From contig JAVVVI010000046.1 in NCBI GenBank assembly GCA_036652735.1, positions 1 to 11,295 of the forward strand: a stretch of DNA of 11,295 nt, written 5' to 3'. The first letter of the stretch is position 1, and every line of letters starts with the position of its first letter. Position numbers and translations under genes: made by a program. Positions 1-5,928 of this stretch are shown here, in pieces. The notes beneath the pieces are model-generated. The model was not told where the DNA came from. It saw only the letters and a list, made by a program, of their open reading frames with translations, and ran no database searches. The DNA comes from JAGOGN01 sp036652735. Its GTDB lineage: Bacteria; Bacillota; Clostridia; Lachnospirales; Lachnospiraceae.

Positions 1-39
1 TAGTAAAATAATAAGTACACAAACATTTAATTTTCTCAT
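1..39 (-). CDS. Start of a leftward gene, partial (signal-peptide-like N terminus)
   Basis: Only 13 codons lie inside the window, reading MRKLNVCVLIILL. The start is supported by a GAGGAGG ribosome binding site (complement of about 45-51) five bases upstream of the ATG at 39. A short positively charged N terminus followed by a hydrophobic run that continues past the edge suggests a signal peptide or first membrane segment, so the product is probably exported or membrane bound. A TATAAT hexamer (complement of 54-59) sits just upstream of the ribosome binding site. Nothing more can be said about function. Confidence 0.6.
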   Translation of the reverse strand, partial: MRKLNVCVLIILL

Positions 40-53
40 CTATACCTCCTCGT

Positions 54-59
54 ATTATA
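54..59 (-). promoter_or_regulatory. Possible -10 box for the left-edge gene
   Basis: The complement reads TATAAT just upstream of the ribosome binding site of the leftward gene starting at 39. No good -35 hexamer is seen at the right distance (CTGATT is the best at 17 bases), and the box is so close to the ribosome binding site that the leader would be very short. Weak support. Confidence 0.25.
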
Positions 60-257
60 AGTTTATAAGCAAGAGAAATCAGCTTATAACTTATTCTTTT
101 TTATGATATAGATGTAAGGTCATCTAAGAGGAACTACCCTCATTCTATTTCCATCTATAATCAATAGTTACTTTTTCAATATGGTTAATCCTGTGGTATG
201 ATATCAGCAGAGTCTGATGTCCGAAGGCACTGCTTTTCCTCCTTTCAGCCGGCTTAG

Positions 258-601
258 TCCGAGACTGCTCAGATAGCATATTCCGCTTACACAGAAGTTG
301 CATTAGAATCTACATCTATTTACAGCATTCACATAGCCAATTTTTGACGTCCTGTGAAGTCCTAATGCCTTATAAATCTTACGTGTACTGCGTTAATCCA
401 AAGATGACTGCCAACTATCGAAAATCCTATGTTGGCATGGACAAGACCGATGCAATGGATGCTTATCTCATTGCCGATTTTGCCAGAGTTGGCCATACAA
501 AAAAATGTAAACCTTGGCGTGGTGCCCAGTATCTTGCATTAAAAAGATTAACAAGGCATCGTCTTCATCTTGCAGAATGCTATTTGATGAACTCAGATTG
601 A
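258..601 (+). pseudogene. IS110-family transposase remnant (N-terminal DEDD part), frameshifted
   Basis: Two overlapping frames together read as an IS110-type transposase. Bases 258-343 give a segment containing VALESTSIYSIHIANF. The frame then shifts at the five-T run at 341-345, and 344-601 continues with an 85-residue reading that starts only at a TTG. It contains MPYKSYVYCVNPK and the family-typical KTDAMDAYLIADFARVG, followed by LALKRLTRHRLHLAEC. One missing T explains the shift. The protein then stops after LMNSD, although IS110 enzymes usually run to about 400 residues. The C-terminal half with its serine motif and the element ends are absent. Bases about 212-257 may hold more degraded N-terminal sequence. 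This is a dead fragment; family assignment is from recognised motifs. Confidence 0.75.
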
Positions 602-872
602 TATTTCTACCGCTAAGATATAGACAAAACTCTATATGCACATTATACTTTTACTCATCTTTCCGATTTATATAAATGGTTTTTTATTTTTCTCAAAACG
701 AATAAAATATTCTAAATCTACTTTTTCTGAATGTAACACTTTATCTTTTTAGCAAAACATATATGTTATATATTATCACAATAGCAAAATATTGTAAACA
801 CATGAGTTTCCGCGGTTTTATCCACAGAACCCCGATTTATTACCTTCGTTATAAACAACTTTAAAAAAATAC
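602..872. other. AT-rich intergenic stretch with no recognisable gene
   Basis: Very AT-rich sequence between the IS110 remnant and the next broken ORF cluster. I see no ribosome binding site with a following open frame, no tRNA and no strong hairpin on either strand. A single TTATCCACA (818-826) matches a DnaA box but stands alone. Most likely decayed mobile-element or intergenic DNA. Confidence 0.5.
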
Positions 873-1131
873 TCACTCAACCAGTCATCACCCAGTCAGC
901 ATTTTTCAAGAATACATTCTTCCTTGGAGAAAGACTATAAATCCTCAAAGACCTTTACATTTGATGCAATGAAACAAGGGGCTGCTCTTTTTGGTAAAGC
1001 CACGTTTGCTATGGACCACGGCTATGATCCAAAGTATCATTGCTGTTCCCGTGGGAATTCTGCTTGATATGCACTACTTTCTTACTGATGATGATGAATT
1101 TGAAGAGGGCTTTTATATTGACCTTTTCTAA
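873..1131 (+). pseudogene. Broken ORF cluster, possibly a second transposase relic
   Basis: Two overlapping frames without proper starts. Frame A (about 873-1067) contains SLEKDYKSSKTFTFDAMKQ, then GAALFGKATFAMDHGYDPK, and ends at a TGA. The 'AMDHGYD' element resembles the second-aspartate region (MDRGYD-like) of DDE transposases, but the match is from memory and weak. Frame B (about 971-1131) gives a different 53-codon tail with GILLDMHYFLTDDDEFEE and ends GFYIDLF before a TAA. There is no ribosome binding site and neither frame is a complete gene. The simplest reading is decayed coding DNA, perhaps an insertion-sequence fragment with a frameshift near 1021-1035. The family is uncertain. Confidence 0.35.
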
Positions 1132-1156
1132 CCACCGTCTATTTCTTATAATAAAC

Positions 1157-1190
1157 CAAAAAAAAGATATCATCTTCCGATAATATCTTA
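1157..1190 (-). terminator. Intrinsic terminator of the tRNA-Lys gene
   Basis: On the complement, a stem AAGATAT...ATATCTT (1183-1189 with 1164-1170), extended by three inner pairs around a four-base loop, is followed by a run of T (complement of the A run at 1158-1163). It begins four bases beyond the tRNA 3' end, as expected for a single-tRNA transcript. Confidence 0.75.
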
Positions 1191-1193
1191 GAG

Positions 1194-1266
1194 TGCGCCA
1201 TCAGGGATTCGAACCCTGGACAAATAGATTAAGAGTCTACTGCTCTACCAGCTGAGCTAATGGCGC
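1194..1266 (-). tRNA. tRNA-Lys, anticodon CTT
   Basis: Read on the complement, a complete 73-base cloverleaf can be folded. The 7-bp acceptor stem GCGCCAT/ATGGCGC lies at 1260-1266 and 1195-1201. The D arm contains AGCTCAGCTGGTAGAGC. The anticodon stem GTAGA/TCTAT carries the loop CTCTTAA, and the T arm is CAGGG-TTCGAAT-CCCTG. The discriminator base is A. The anticodon CTT reads AAG (lysine). CCA is not encoded and must be added after transcription. The gene stands alone, with its own promoter and terminator. Degraded mobile-element DNA lies on its 3' side, a usual place for such debris. Confidence 0.96.
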
Positions 1267-1290
1267 TTAGTTATTTCACAACGCTTGATT

Positions 1291-1319
1291 ATTATATAAT
1301 AGATATGAGGAAATTGCAA
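1291..1319 (-). promoter_or_regulatory. Promoter of tRNA-Lys
   Basis: On the complement, -35 TTGCAA (1314-1319), a 17-bp spacer and -10 TATAAT (1291-1296) precede the tRNA 5' end at 1266 by about 25 bases. This is a near-consensus vegetative promoter at the right distance. Confidence 0.8.
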
Positions 1320-1340
1320 GGATTATTTTTATTTATATTG

Positions 1341-1369
1341 TTGACTGGGTGGTTTATTTTTGATATAAT
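1341..1369 (+). promoter_or_regulatory. Promoter of the tetR-antiporter operon
   Basis: TTGACT (1341-1346), a 17-bp spacer and a perfect TATAAT (1364-1369), 32 bases before the TetR start codon. This is a strong vegetative promoter. A strong promoter in front of a TetR gene is usually held down by the repressor itself, but I see no convincing inverted repeat that would mark its operator. Confidence 0.82.
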
Positions 1370-1401
1370 GAATGCCATGATAAATTTAGGGAGGTAATTT
1401 A

Positions 1402-2004
1402 ATGAAACAGTCTGAGAAAACCCAAATAACCTACGATAGAATATTAAATGCAGCAATCATAGAATTTGGCACTAAGGGGTATATGGGTGCTTCGCTGAAC
1501 AATATCTGCGCCACCGGCATTCCAAAAGGACTTCTTTATCACAATTTTAAAAATAAGGATGCCATATATCTTGCCTGTGTGGAGCACAGTTTTAAGAAAC
1601 TCGTTGATTTTATCAAGTCCGCAGATCTTGACAACAACCTGGAAAAATACATGACCATCCGTCTTGATTTTTTTAAAAATCATACAAATGAAGCTCATAT
1701 CTTTTTTGAGACAATTTTACAGCCCCCGGATCCTCTGAAAAATTCTATTATTGAACTGCAATTGGAATTTAATCAGCTAAACAAACAACTCTATCAAAGT
1801 GTGATTCATACTATTACACTTCGTCAAGGCATTTCCACCACAGATGCCCTTGACTATTTTGCCATGCTTCAAACGATGTTCAATGGATATTTTTCAAGCC
1901 CCATATTTCGTGATTTATCACTTACCGACAAAATAACACAACATGAAGCCAGTCTTTCCAAACTATTGGACTTCATGCTATTTGGAATTGCAGAAAGAAG
2001 GTAA
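1402..2004 (+). CDS. TetR/AcrR-family transcriptional regulator
   Basis: A 200-residue protein, the normal TetR length. Residues about 8-56 form the helix-turn-helix domain: RILNAAIIEFGTKGY, then a recognition region with IPKGLLYHNFKNKD, which matches the family pattern (xxKGxLYxHFKNKD). Residues about 60-195 are a helical ligand-binding and dimerisation domain, too variable to predict the inducer. The start is fixed by AGGGAGGT about seven bases upstream of ATG 1402 and by the promoter at 1341-1369. Only five bases separate its stop from the following antiporter start, so the two are surely co-transcribed. It probably represses its own operon and is released by a compound or ionic stress that the antiporter relieves. 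That role is inference; the family call is firm. Confidence 0.92.
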   Translation: MKQSEKTQITYDRILNAAIIEFGTKGYMGASLNNICATGIPKGLLYHNFKNKDAIYLACVEHSFKKLVDFIKSADLDNNLEKYMTIRLDFFKNHTNEAHIFFETILQPPDPLKNSIIELQLEFNQLNKQLYQSVIHTITLRQGISTTDALDYFAMLQTMFNGYFSSPIFRDLSLTDKITQHEASLSKLLDFMLFGIAERR

Positions 2005-2009
2005 CTAAA

Positions 2010-3245
2010 ATGATTCTACTCTTATTACGCTGGATTGCAACAATTATCCTTGCCTTTTTATGTGGCAAACTAGTTTCAAAACTAAAACTACCATCCATCC
2101 TTGGCTGGCTCCTTGCCGGCATGATCTTTGGCCCCCATGCTATGAACCTAATGCCTGAATTGTTACTGGATGCAGCATGGTATCAAACCATCATTCATAT
2201 ATTAGAATGTGCTGTTGGGTTAATGATTGGAACCGAACTTGTATGGCGACGCATGAAGCAATATGGAAAATCCATTATTATTACAACTTTAACGCAGTCT
2301 CTTGGTACGTTTGTAATTGTTTCTGCAGTATTTGCCATTGTATTCTATATTACGAAGATTCCGATTTATCTTGCTTTTTTATTCGGTGGAATTGCTCTTG
2401 CTACTGCTCCGGCTCCTGCCCTTTCCATTGTACGGGAATTTAAAACAAGTGGTCCGGTTACAAGAACTCTGATTCCCATGGCTGCACTGGATGATATGGT
2501 AGGTGTTGTTGTGTTCTTCACCACAATTGCCCTTGTAGCAAGGACTATTTCCGGTGGCGGAATGCCTATTTATATGATTCCGGTCATGATACTTCTTCCA
2601 CTAATAATTGGTGCAGTAACCGGGATTCCTGCCGGGTTTCTGCTTAAATTAAAATCCTCCAAAACCATTACACTTTTGATTTTAATTGTAATGATTATTC
2701 TGACCGCAGGTATTGGTTTTATATGCAATACCTATCTTCTTCCATCACCTGTACTGAACTTTATGCTAATGGGAATGGCCTTTTCAGCTGTATTTTCCAA
2801 TCTTATATCCGATGAACGCCTGGAGCAGATTGTAACATACTTTAATCCAATCCTTGGGATTTCCATGATTCTTGTAATACTAAATCTAGGAGCACCATTG
2901 GACTACCATGCAATTCTTGGTGCAGGATTCTTTACCTTTATTTACATTGTCTCACGTGCTATAGGAAAATATTTTGGAGCTCGATTTGGTGCAAAAGCTA
3001 CTCATATGCCAATTCAAGTGCAAAAATATCTTGGATTTACCTTACTCCCACACTCCGGTGTTTCATTGGTATTCACAGGAATTGCCGTTTCTGTTTTAAC
3101 AGTTCCTGCACCGGACTGTGCTAAAATCATACAAGGCACAATTGCAGCTGCGGCGGTAATCAATGAAATCATTGCCGTTATAATGGCAAAAAAGGGATTT
3201 GAATGGGCAGGTGAATTCAATAAGGATGTAACCGATTTAAAATAA
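2010..3245 (+). CDS. Cation:proton antiporter, CPA (KefB/NhaP-like) family
   Basis: A 411-residue, almost wholly hydrophobic protein with about 11-13 predicted membrane segments, typical of the Na+/H+ exchanger domain without the C-terminal TrkA-N/RCK domain of KefB/KefC. The N-terminal GWLLAGMIFGP (residues 32-42) is a family signature. TAPAPALSIVRE (132-143) corresponds to the crossed-helix segment. ALDDMVGVV (159-167) holds the adjacent aspartates D161 and D162 expected at the ion-binding site; a paired DD is associated with electrogenic exchange. It would exchange Na+, K+ or another cation for protons across the cell membrane; the ion cannot be told from sequence. AGAAGG lies before ATG 2010. 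It is the second gene of the operon with the TetR regulator, so expression is probably regulator-controlled. No clear terminator follows its stop. Confidence 0.88.
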   Translation: MILLLLRWIATIILAFLCGKLVSKLKLPSILGWLLAGMIFGPHAMNLMPELLLDAAWYQTIIHILECAVGLMIGTELVWRRMKQYGKSIIITTLTQSLGTFVIVSAVFAIVFYITKIPIYLAFLFGGIALATAPAPALSIVREFKTSGPVTRTLIPMAALDDMVGVVVFFTTIALVARTISGGGMPIYMIPVMILLPLIIGAVTGIPAGFLLKLKSSKTITLLILIVMIILTAGIGFICNTYLLPSPVLNFMLMGMAFSAVFSNLISDERLEQIVTYFNPILGISMILVILNLGAPLDYHAILGAGFFTFIYIVSRAIGKYFGARFGAKATHMPIQVQKYLGFTLLPHSGVSLVFTGIAVSVLTVPAPDCAKIIQGTIAAAAVINEIIAVIMAKKGFEWAGEFNKDVTDLK

Positions 3246-3295
3246 AATATTGAAATTGGATTTTTTTTAAAATTATCTATTTTCTTTTTCACAAA

Positions 3296-3306
3296 TGGTA
3301 TATAAT
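3296..3306 (+). promoter_or_regulatory. Possible promoter of pepT
   Basis: TGGTATATAAT contains an extended -10 reading (TGg TATATA, 3296-3304) overlapping a TATAAT (3301-3306), about 64 bases before the pepT start codon. There is no good -35 box at the standard distance. It would let pepT be transcribed separately from the antiporter 124 bases upstream. Confidence 0.4.
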
Positions 3307-3369
3307 ACATATGGACCGCTTTACATATATTTGTTTAAGAATACCACTGAAAGAAAAGGAGAAGTTAAA

Positions 3370-4593
3370 ATGAAAGTTGATGAAAGATTTTTAAAATATG
3401 TATCTTTTCATACCACCTCAGCTGATGATTCAGATATCATTCCCAGCACCCAACGTCAGTTTGAATTAGCACGTTACATAGAGAATGAACTTAAGAACGT
3501 GGGTATTAGCAACTTAATAGTTGACGACCATTGCTACGTATATGGATTATTACCTGCAACCAAAGGTTGTGAAGATAAAAAACCAATGGGTTTTATTGCT
3601 CACATGGATACTGCACCGGATTATTCAGGCGAAAATGTCAAGCCACAAATTATATCCGATTATGATGGCAAAGATGTTGTTCTAGCTGGAACCGGACATC
3701 TTTTAAAAGTTAGCGACTTTCCGGAGCTTTCTTCTTTTAAAGGAAGAACCTTAATTACAACAGATGGAACGACCTTACTTGGTGCTGATGATAAGGCCGG
3801 AATTGCTGAGATTGTAACCGCAATGGAAGAAATTATAAAAGAAGGAAAACCCCATGGTGACCTATGGATTGGTTTTACTCCTGATGAAGAAGTCGGCTGT
3901 GGTGCTGATTTGTTTGATCTTGATTATTTTAAAGCGGATTATGCCTATACCATTGATGGTGATTATGAAGGTGAAATTGCCTATGAAAACTTTAATGCTG
4001 CAAGTGCGATTTTTAGAATTAATGGTGTGAATGTTCATCCGGGTTCAGCAAAAAACATTATGAAAAATGCAGCTTCCATTGCCTGTGAGATTCAGAGCCT
4101 CCTTCCAGAAGCTCAGACTCCTGAACATACACAAGCAAGAGAGGGCTTTTATCACTTAATTGAAATGGAAGGGACAATTTCAGAAGCTACCCTTTCTTAC
4201 ATTGTACGTGATCATGATGCACATGAATTTCAGACCAAATTAGCATTTTTGAAATCCATTGAACTTTTTATAAATCAAAAATATGGTGACGAAACAGTTA
4301 CCTTAACTACAAGAGAAAGTTATCATAATATGCTTGAAGTCATTGAAGATAATTCTTATATTATTGACCTGGCATTGGACGCTATAAAAAAAGTGGGATT
4401 ATCTACTGTCTCAAATCCGGTACGTGGGGGTACTGACGGAGCACGTTTAAGCTTTATGGGACTGCCATGTCCAAATCTAGGCACAGGTGGTTATGGTTTC
4501 CATGGACCATTTGAGCACATTACATTAGAAGGAATGGAAAATGCAGTTAAAATTATAAAAGAAATTGCCTATAATCCAATCGAAAAAATTTAG
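3370..4593 (+). CDS. pepT: Peptidase T (tripeptide aminopeptidase)
   Basis: A 407-residue M20B-family metallopeptidase, essentially the length of E. coli PepT (408). It removes the N-terminal residue from tripeptides in the cytoplasm. The di-zinc site is complete at the positions known for PepT: H78 and catalytic D80 in AHMDTAPD, bridging D140 in GADDKAG, general base E173 and ligand E174 in PDEEVGCG, D196 in YTIDGDYEGE, and H378 in GYGFHGP. The lid/dimerisation domain includes VHPGSAKN (about 222-229). RGGTDGARLS (352-361) is the C-terminal substrate-binding signature. The frame is open upstream to 3295, but AAGGAG is placed before ATG 3370, and the protein then starts exactly where the family does. 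The gene ends at a strong hairpin terminator. It appears to be its own transcription unit, used in peptide nutrition. Confidence 0.96.
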   Translation: MKVDERFLKYVSFHTTSADDSDIIPSTQRQFELARYIENELKNVGISNLIVDDHCYVYGLLPATKGCEDKKPMGFIAHMDTAPDYSGENVKPQIISDYDGKDVVLAGTGHLLKVSDFPELSSFKGRTLITTDGTTLLGADDKAGIAEIVTAMEEIIKEGKPHGDLWIGFTPDEEVGCGADLFDLDYFKADYAYTIDGDYEGEIAYENFNAASAIFRINGVNVHPGSAKNIMKNAASIACEIQSLLPEAQTPEHTQAREGFYHLIEMEGTISEATLSYIVRDHDAHEFQTKLAFLKSIELFINQKYGDETVTLTTRESYHNMLEVIEDNSYIIDLALDAIKKVGLSTVSNPVRGGTDGARLSFMGLPCPNLGTGGYGFHGPFEHITLEGMENAVKIIKEIAYNPIEKI

Positions 4594-4603
4594 TCCACAC
4601 GCT

Positions 4604-4653
4604 AAAAAGAAGTCTGTACCTGGTCTTATATCCAGGCAGACTTCTTTTTTTTT
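4604..4653. terminator. Bidirectional terminator between pepT and the Pro-Glu repeat gene
   Basis: AAAAAGAAGTCTG (4604-4616) pairs with CAGACTTCTTTTT (4637-4649), with additional inner CCTGG/CCAGG pairing. There is a T run on the plus side and, because of the flanking A run, one on the minus side too. It starts about 10 bases after the pepT stop and lies immediately beyond the stop of the convergent leftward gene (4652-4654), so it can end both transcripts. Confidence 0.88.
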
Positions 4654-5755
4654 ATAGATTTGCTAACAGTGCTGCAATCTCATCCGGCGTCATTACTTTA
4701 TTGGGGTCCGATAAATCCGGCATTGGTGGTTTACTTACCTCCGGTACCGGTTCCGGTTCCGGTTCCGGTATTGGTTCCGGCTCCGGTATTGGTTCCGGTT
4801 CCGGTATTGGCTCCGGTTCCGGTATTGGCTCCGGTTCCGGTATTGGCTCCGGTTCCGGTATTGGCTNNNNNNNNNNNNNNNNNNNNNNNNNNNNNNNNNN
4901 NNNNNNNNNNNNNNNNNNNNNNNNNNNNNNNNNNNNNNNNNNNNNNNNNNNNNNNNNNNNNNNNNNTATTGGCTCCGGTTCCGGTATTGGCTCCGGTTCC
5001 GGTATTGGCTCCGGTTCCGGTGTTGGCTCCGGTTCCGGTATTGGTTCCGGCTCCGGTTGTACCGGTTGCTCTATGTATTGCATTGGCTGTGGTGCCGTCA
5101 TCATTACCGGTTGCTGAGATACTAATTTATGTGTTGTATTTAATAATTCATTACGGATCGATAATTCTGTTTCTTTTAATAAGGTTAGTATTTCCTGTTG
5201 TTTTGTGAAAATATCACGGTTTCCCTGATCTAAAGCATTCCTCTGTTGATCAATTACACTTTCTGCTGTATTTTTTAATAAGTGCTCATAATCACTCAGT
5301 TTATCTAATAAACGATCATTTGAATTCATAAGTGCATCTGCATTCTCTTTTCCACGGCTGATTGAAATCTTTGCAATACCCTTTTGAGCATTTAAAATCT
5401 CTTCCACCGGTGAGTCCAGCTTTTCTTCCAATTCACTTAGAATATCTTCCATTTCTGTAAAATGTTTTTTCAGCATAAGATAAGATGCCTTTTCTGACTT
5501 GAATATATTATCGTATTGCTCTTCTTCCCGTTGTTTTTCACGCATATGTTTTTTCATTCTTCCACTTATGAGAATATACAATCCCCATAGAATAACCAGT
5601 GAAATAATCCCAAGCAATACATAATTTTTTGGATCTGTAATCATAATATACAAATCCAATAAAAAGGCAATACCAACTACCAATGATGAAAAGATAATCT
5701 GTAAATCGCCTATATCTTTATTTTCAGTTCTCATTCTCTGCCCATCTTGACTCAT
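4652..5755 (-). CDS. Membrane-hairpin protein with Pro-Glu repeat rod and FliM-like C-terminal tail
   Basis: I do not recognise the gene. As written it is 367 codons, but an assembly gap interrupts it, so the true length is unknown. Residues about 18-39 and 44-64 are two membrane segments separated by a short loop. The basic stretch after the second (RMKKHMREKQR) puts both ends in the cytoplasm by the positive-inside rule. Residues about 75-212 are charged and helical, rich in E, K, Q and L, and probably coiled coil. From about 233 to 340 runs a six-residue P-I-P-E-P-E repeat, a stiff extended linker. The last residues, MTPDEIAALLANL, resemble the CheY-binding N-terminal peptide of FliM/FliN (LSQDEIDALL). 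GGGAGG sits eight bases before ATG 5755. It is monocistronic, ending at the terminator shared with pepT. A cytoplasmic scaffold tethered to the membrane is plausible, but function is unknown. Confidence 0.75.
   Translation of the reverse strand: MSQDGQRMRTENKDIGDLQIIFSSLVVGIAFLLDLYIMITDPKNYVLLGIISLVILWGLYILISGRMKKHMREKQREEEQYDNIFKSEKASYLMLKKHFTEMEDILSELEEKLDSPVEEILNAQKGIAKISISRGKENADALMNSNDRLLDKLSDYEHLLKNTAESVIDQQRNALDQGNRDIFTKQQEILTLLKETELSIRNELLNTTHKLVSQQPVMMTAPQPMQYIEQPVQPEPEPIPEPEPTPEPEPIPEPEPIPEPEPIXXXXXXXXXXXXXXXXXXXXXXXXXXXXXXXXXXPIPEPEPIPEPEPIPEPEPIPEPEPIPEPEPIPEPEPEPVPEVSKPPMPDLSDPNKVMTPDEIAALLANL
4741..5058. repeat. 18-bp in-frame tandem repeat encoding PIPEPE
   Basis: Plus-strand unit approximately GGCTCCGGTTCCGGTATT, repeated on both sides of the N gap. 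The repeats nearest the gap are identical, and those at the outer edges vary (TTGGTTCC, a TGTTGG variant near 5020, and compressed TTCCGG units near 4750-4765). On the coding (minus) strand each unit encodes Pro-Ile-Pro-Glu-Pro-Glu. At least five or so units are legible on each side. Near-identical central units with degenerate edges are what slippage expansion would produce, so copy number probably varies between strains. Confidence 0.92.
4867..4966. other. Assembly gap of 100 N inside the tandem repeat
   Basis: Exactly 100 undefined bases, the usual placeholder for a gap of unknown size, placed where near-identical 18-bp repeats would defeat short-read assembly. The unit TATTGGCT at 4859 recurs at 4967, 108 bases later, which is exactly six units. 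Repeat phase and reading frame are therefore kept across the placeholder. The real number of repeats cannot be read from this window. Confidence 0.97.
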
Positions 5756-5779
5756 TTGTTCATCCTCCCGTATTTATAT

Positions 5780-5785
5780 ATTATA
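5780..5785 (-). promoter_or_regulatory. Possible -10 box for the Pro-Glu repeat gene
   Basis: The complement reads TATAAT about 25 bases before the start codon at 5755, upstream of GGGAGG. No convincing -35 hexamer is seen at 16-18 bases, so support is modest. Confidence 0.35.
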
Positions 5786-5867
5786 AACTATTGGTCAGCA
5801 TAAATACTTATATGTAGAATTTTACCACATATTAAGTATTGATACAATAAGCTTTTCTTGTAAAATA

Positions 5868-5901
5868 CCAATGTGGATGGCTATAAAACCATCCACATTG
5901 G
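5868..5901 (-). terminator. Terminator hairpin after the enoate reductase operon
   Basis: CCAATGTGGATGG (5868-5880) and CCATCCACATTGG (5889-5901) form a perfect 13-bp stem with an 8-base loop. It lies 27 bases past the stop of the leftward BaiH-like gene. On the minus strand the following bases are TATTTTAC, a short rather than long T run. It may act as a terminator, an mRNA 3'-end stabiliser, or both. It also separates this operon from the Pro-Glu repeat gene downstream. Confidence 0.72.
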
Positions 5902-5928
5902 ATTATATTTAATATGTTCTATTTTTAT

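Noticed and set aside
818..826. TTATCCACA, a perfect DnaA-box match
   Set aside because: It stands alone in AT-rich DNA, with no further boxes, no unwinding element and no dnaA or dnaN gene nearby, so it is not evidence of an origin.
1194..1218. tRNA-Lys 3' end as an attachment site
   Set aside because: I found no second copy of the tRNA 3' end in the window and no integrase gene, so an att site cannot be claimed here.
889..1351. CACCCAGTCA at 889-898 is the reverse complement of TGACTGGGTG at 1342-1351
   Set aside because: Ten-base matches are expected by chance many times in a window this long, and the second copy is explained by the tetR promoter -35 region.
3295..3369. 25-codon N-terminal extension of peptidase T from a GTG-type start
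   Set aside because: It covers the likely promoter; with ATG 3370 the active-site residues fall at the family's usual positions.
4741..5058. Regular repeats that might suggest a CRISPR array
   Set aside because: The units are 18 bp, directly adjacent with no unique spacers, and encode PIPEPE in frame in a real gene.
4660..5208. Plus-strand open frames across the Pro-Glu repeat (Val-Pro-Val-Leu-Ala type and Gly-Ser type)
   Set aside because: They are antisense readings of the repeat, have no ribosome binding site or promoter, and exist only because an 18-bp repeat stays open in several frames.
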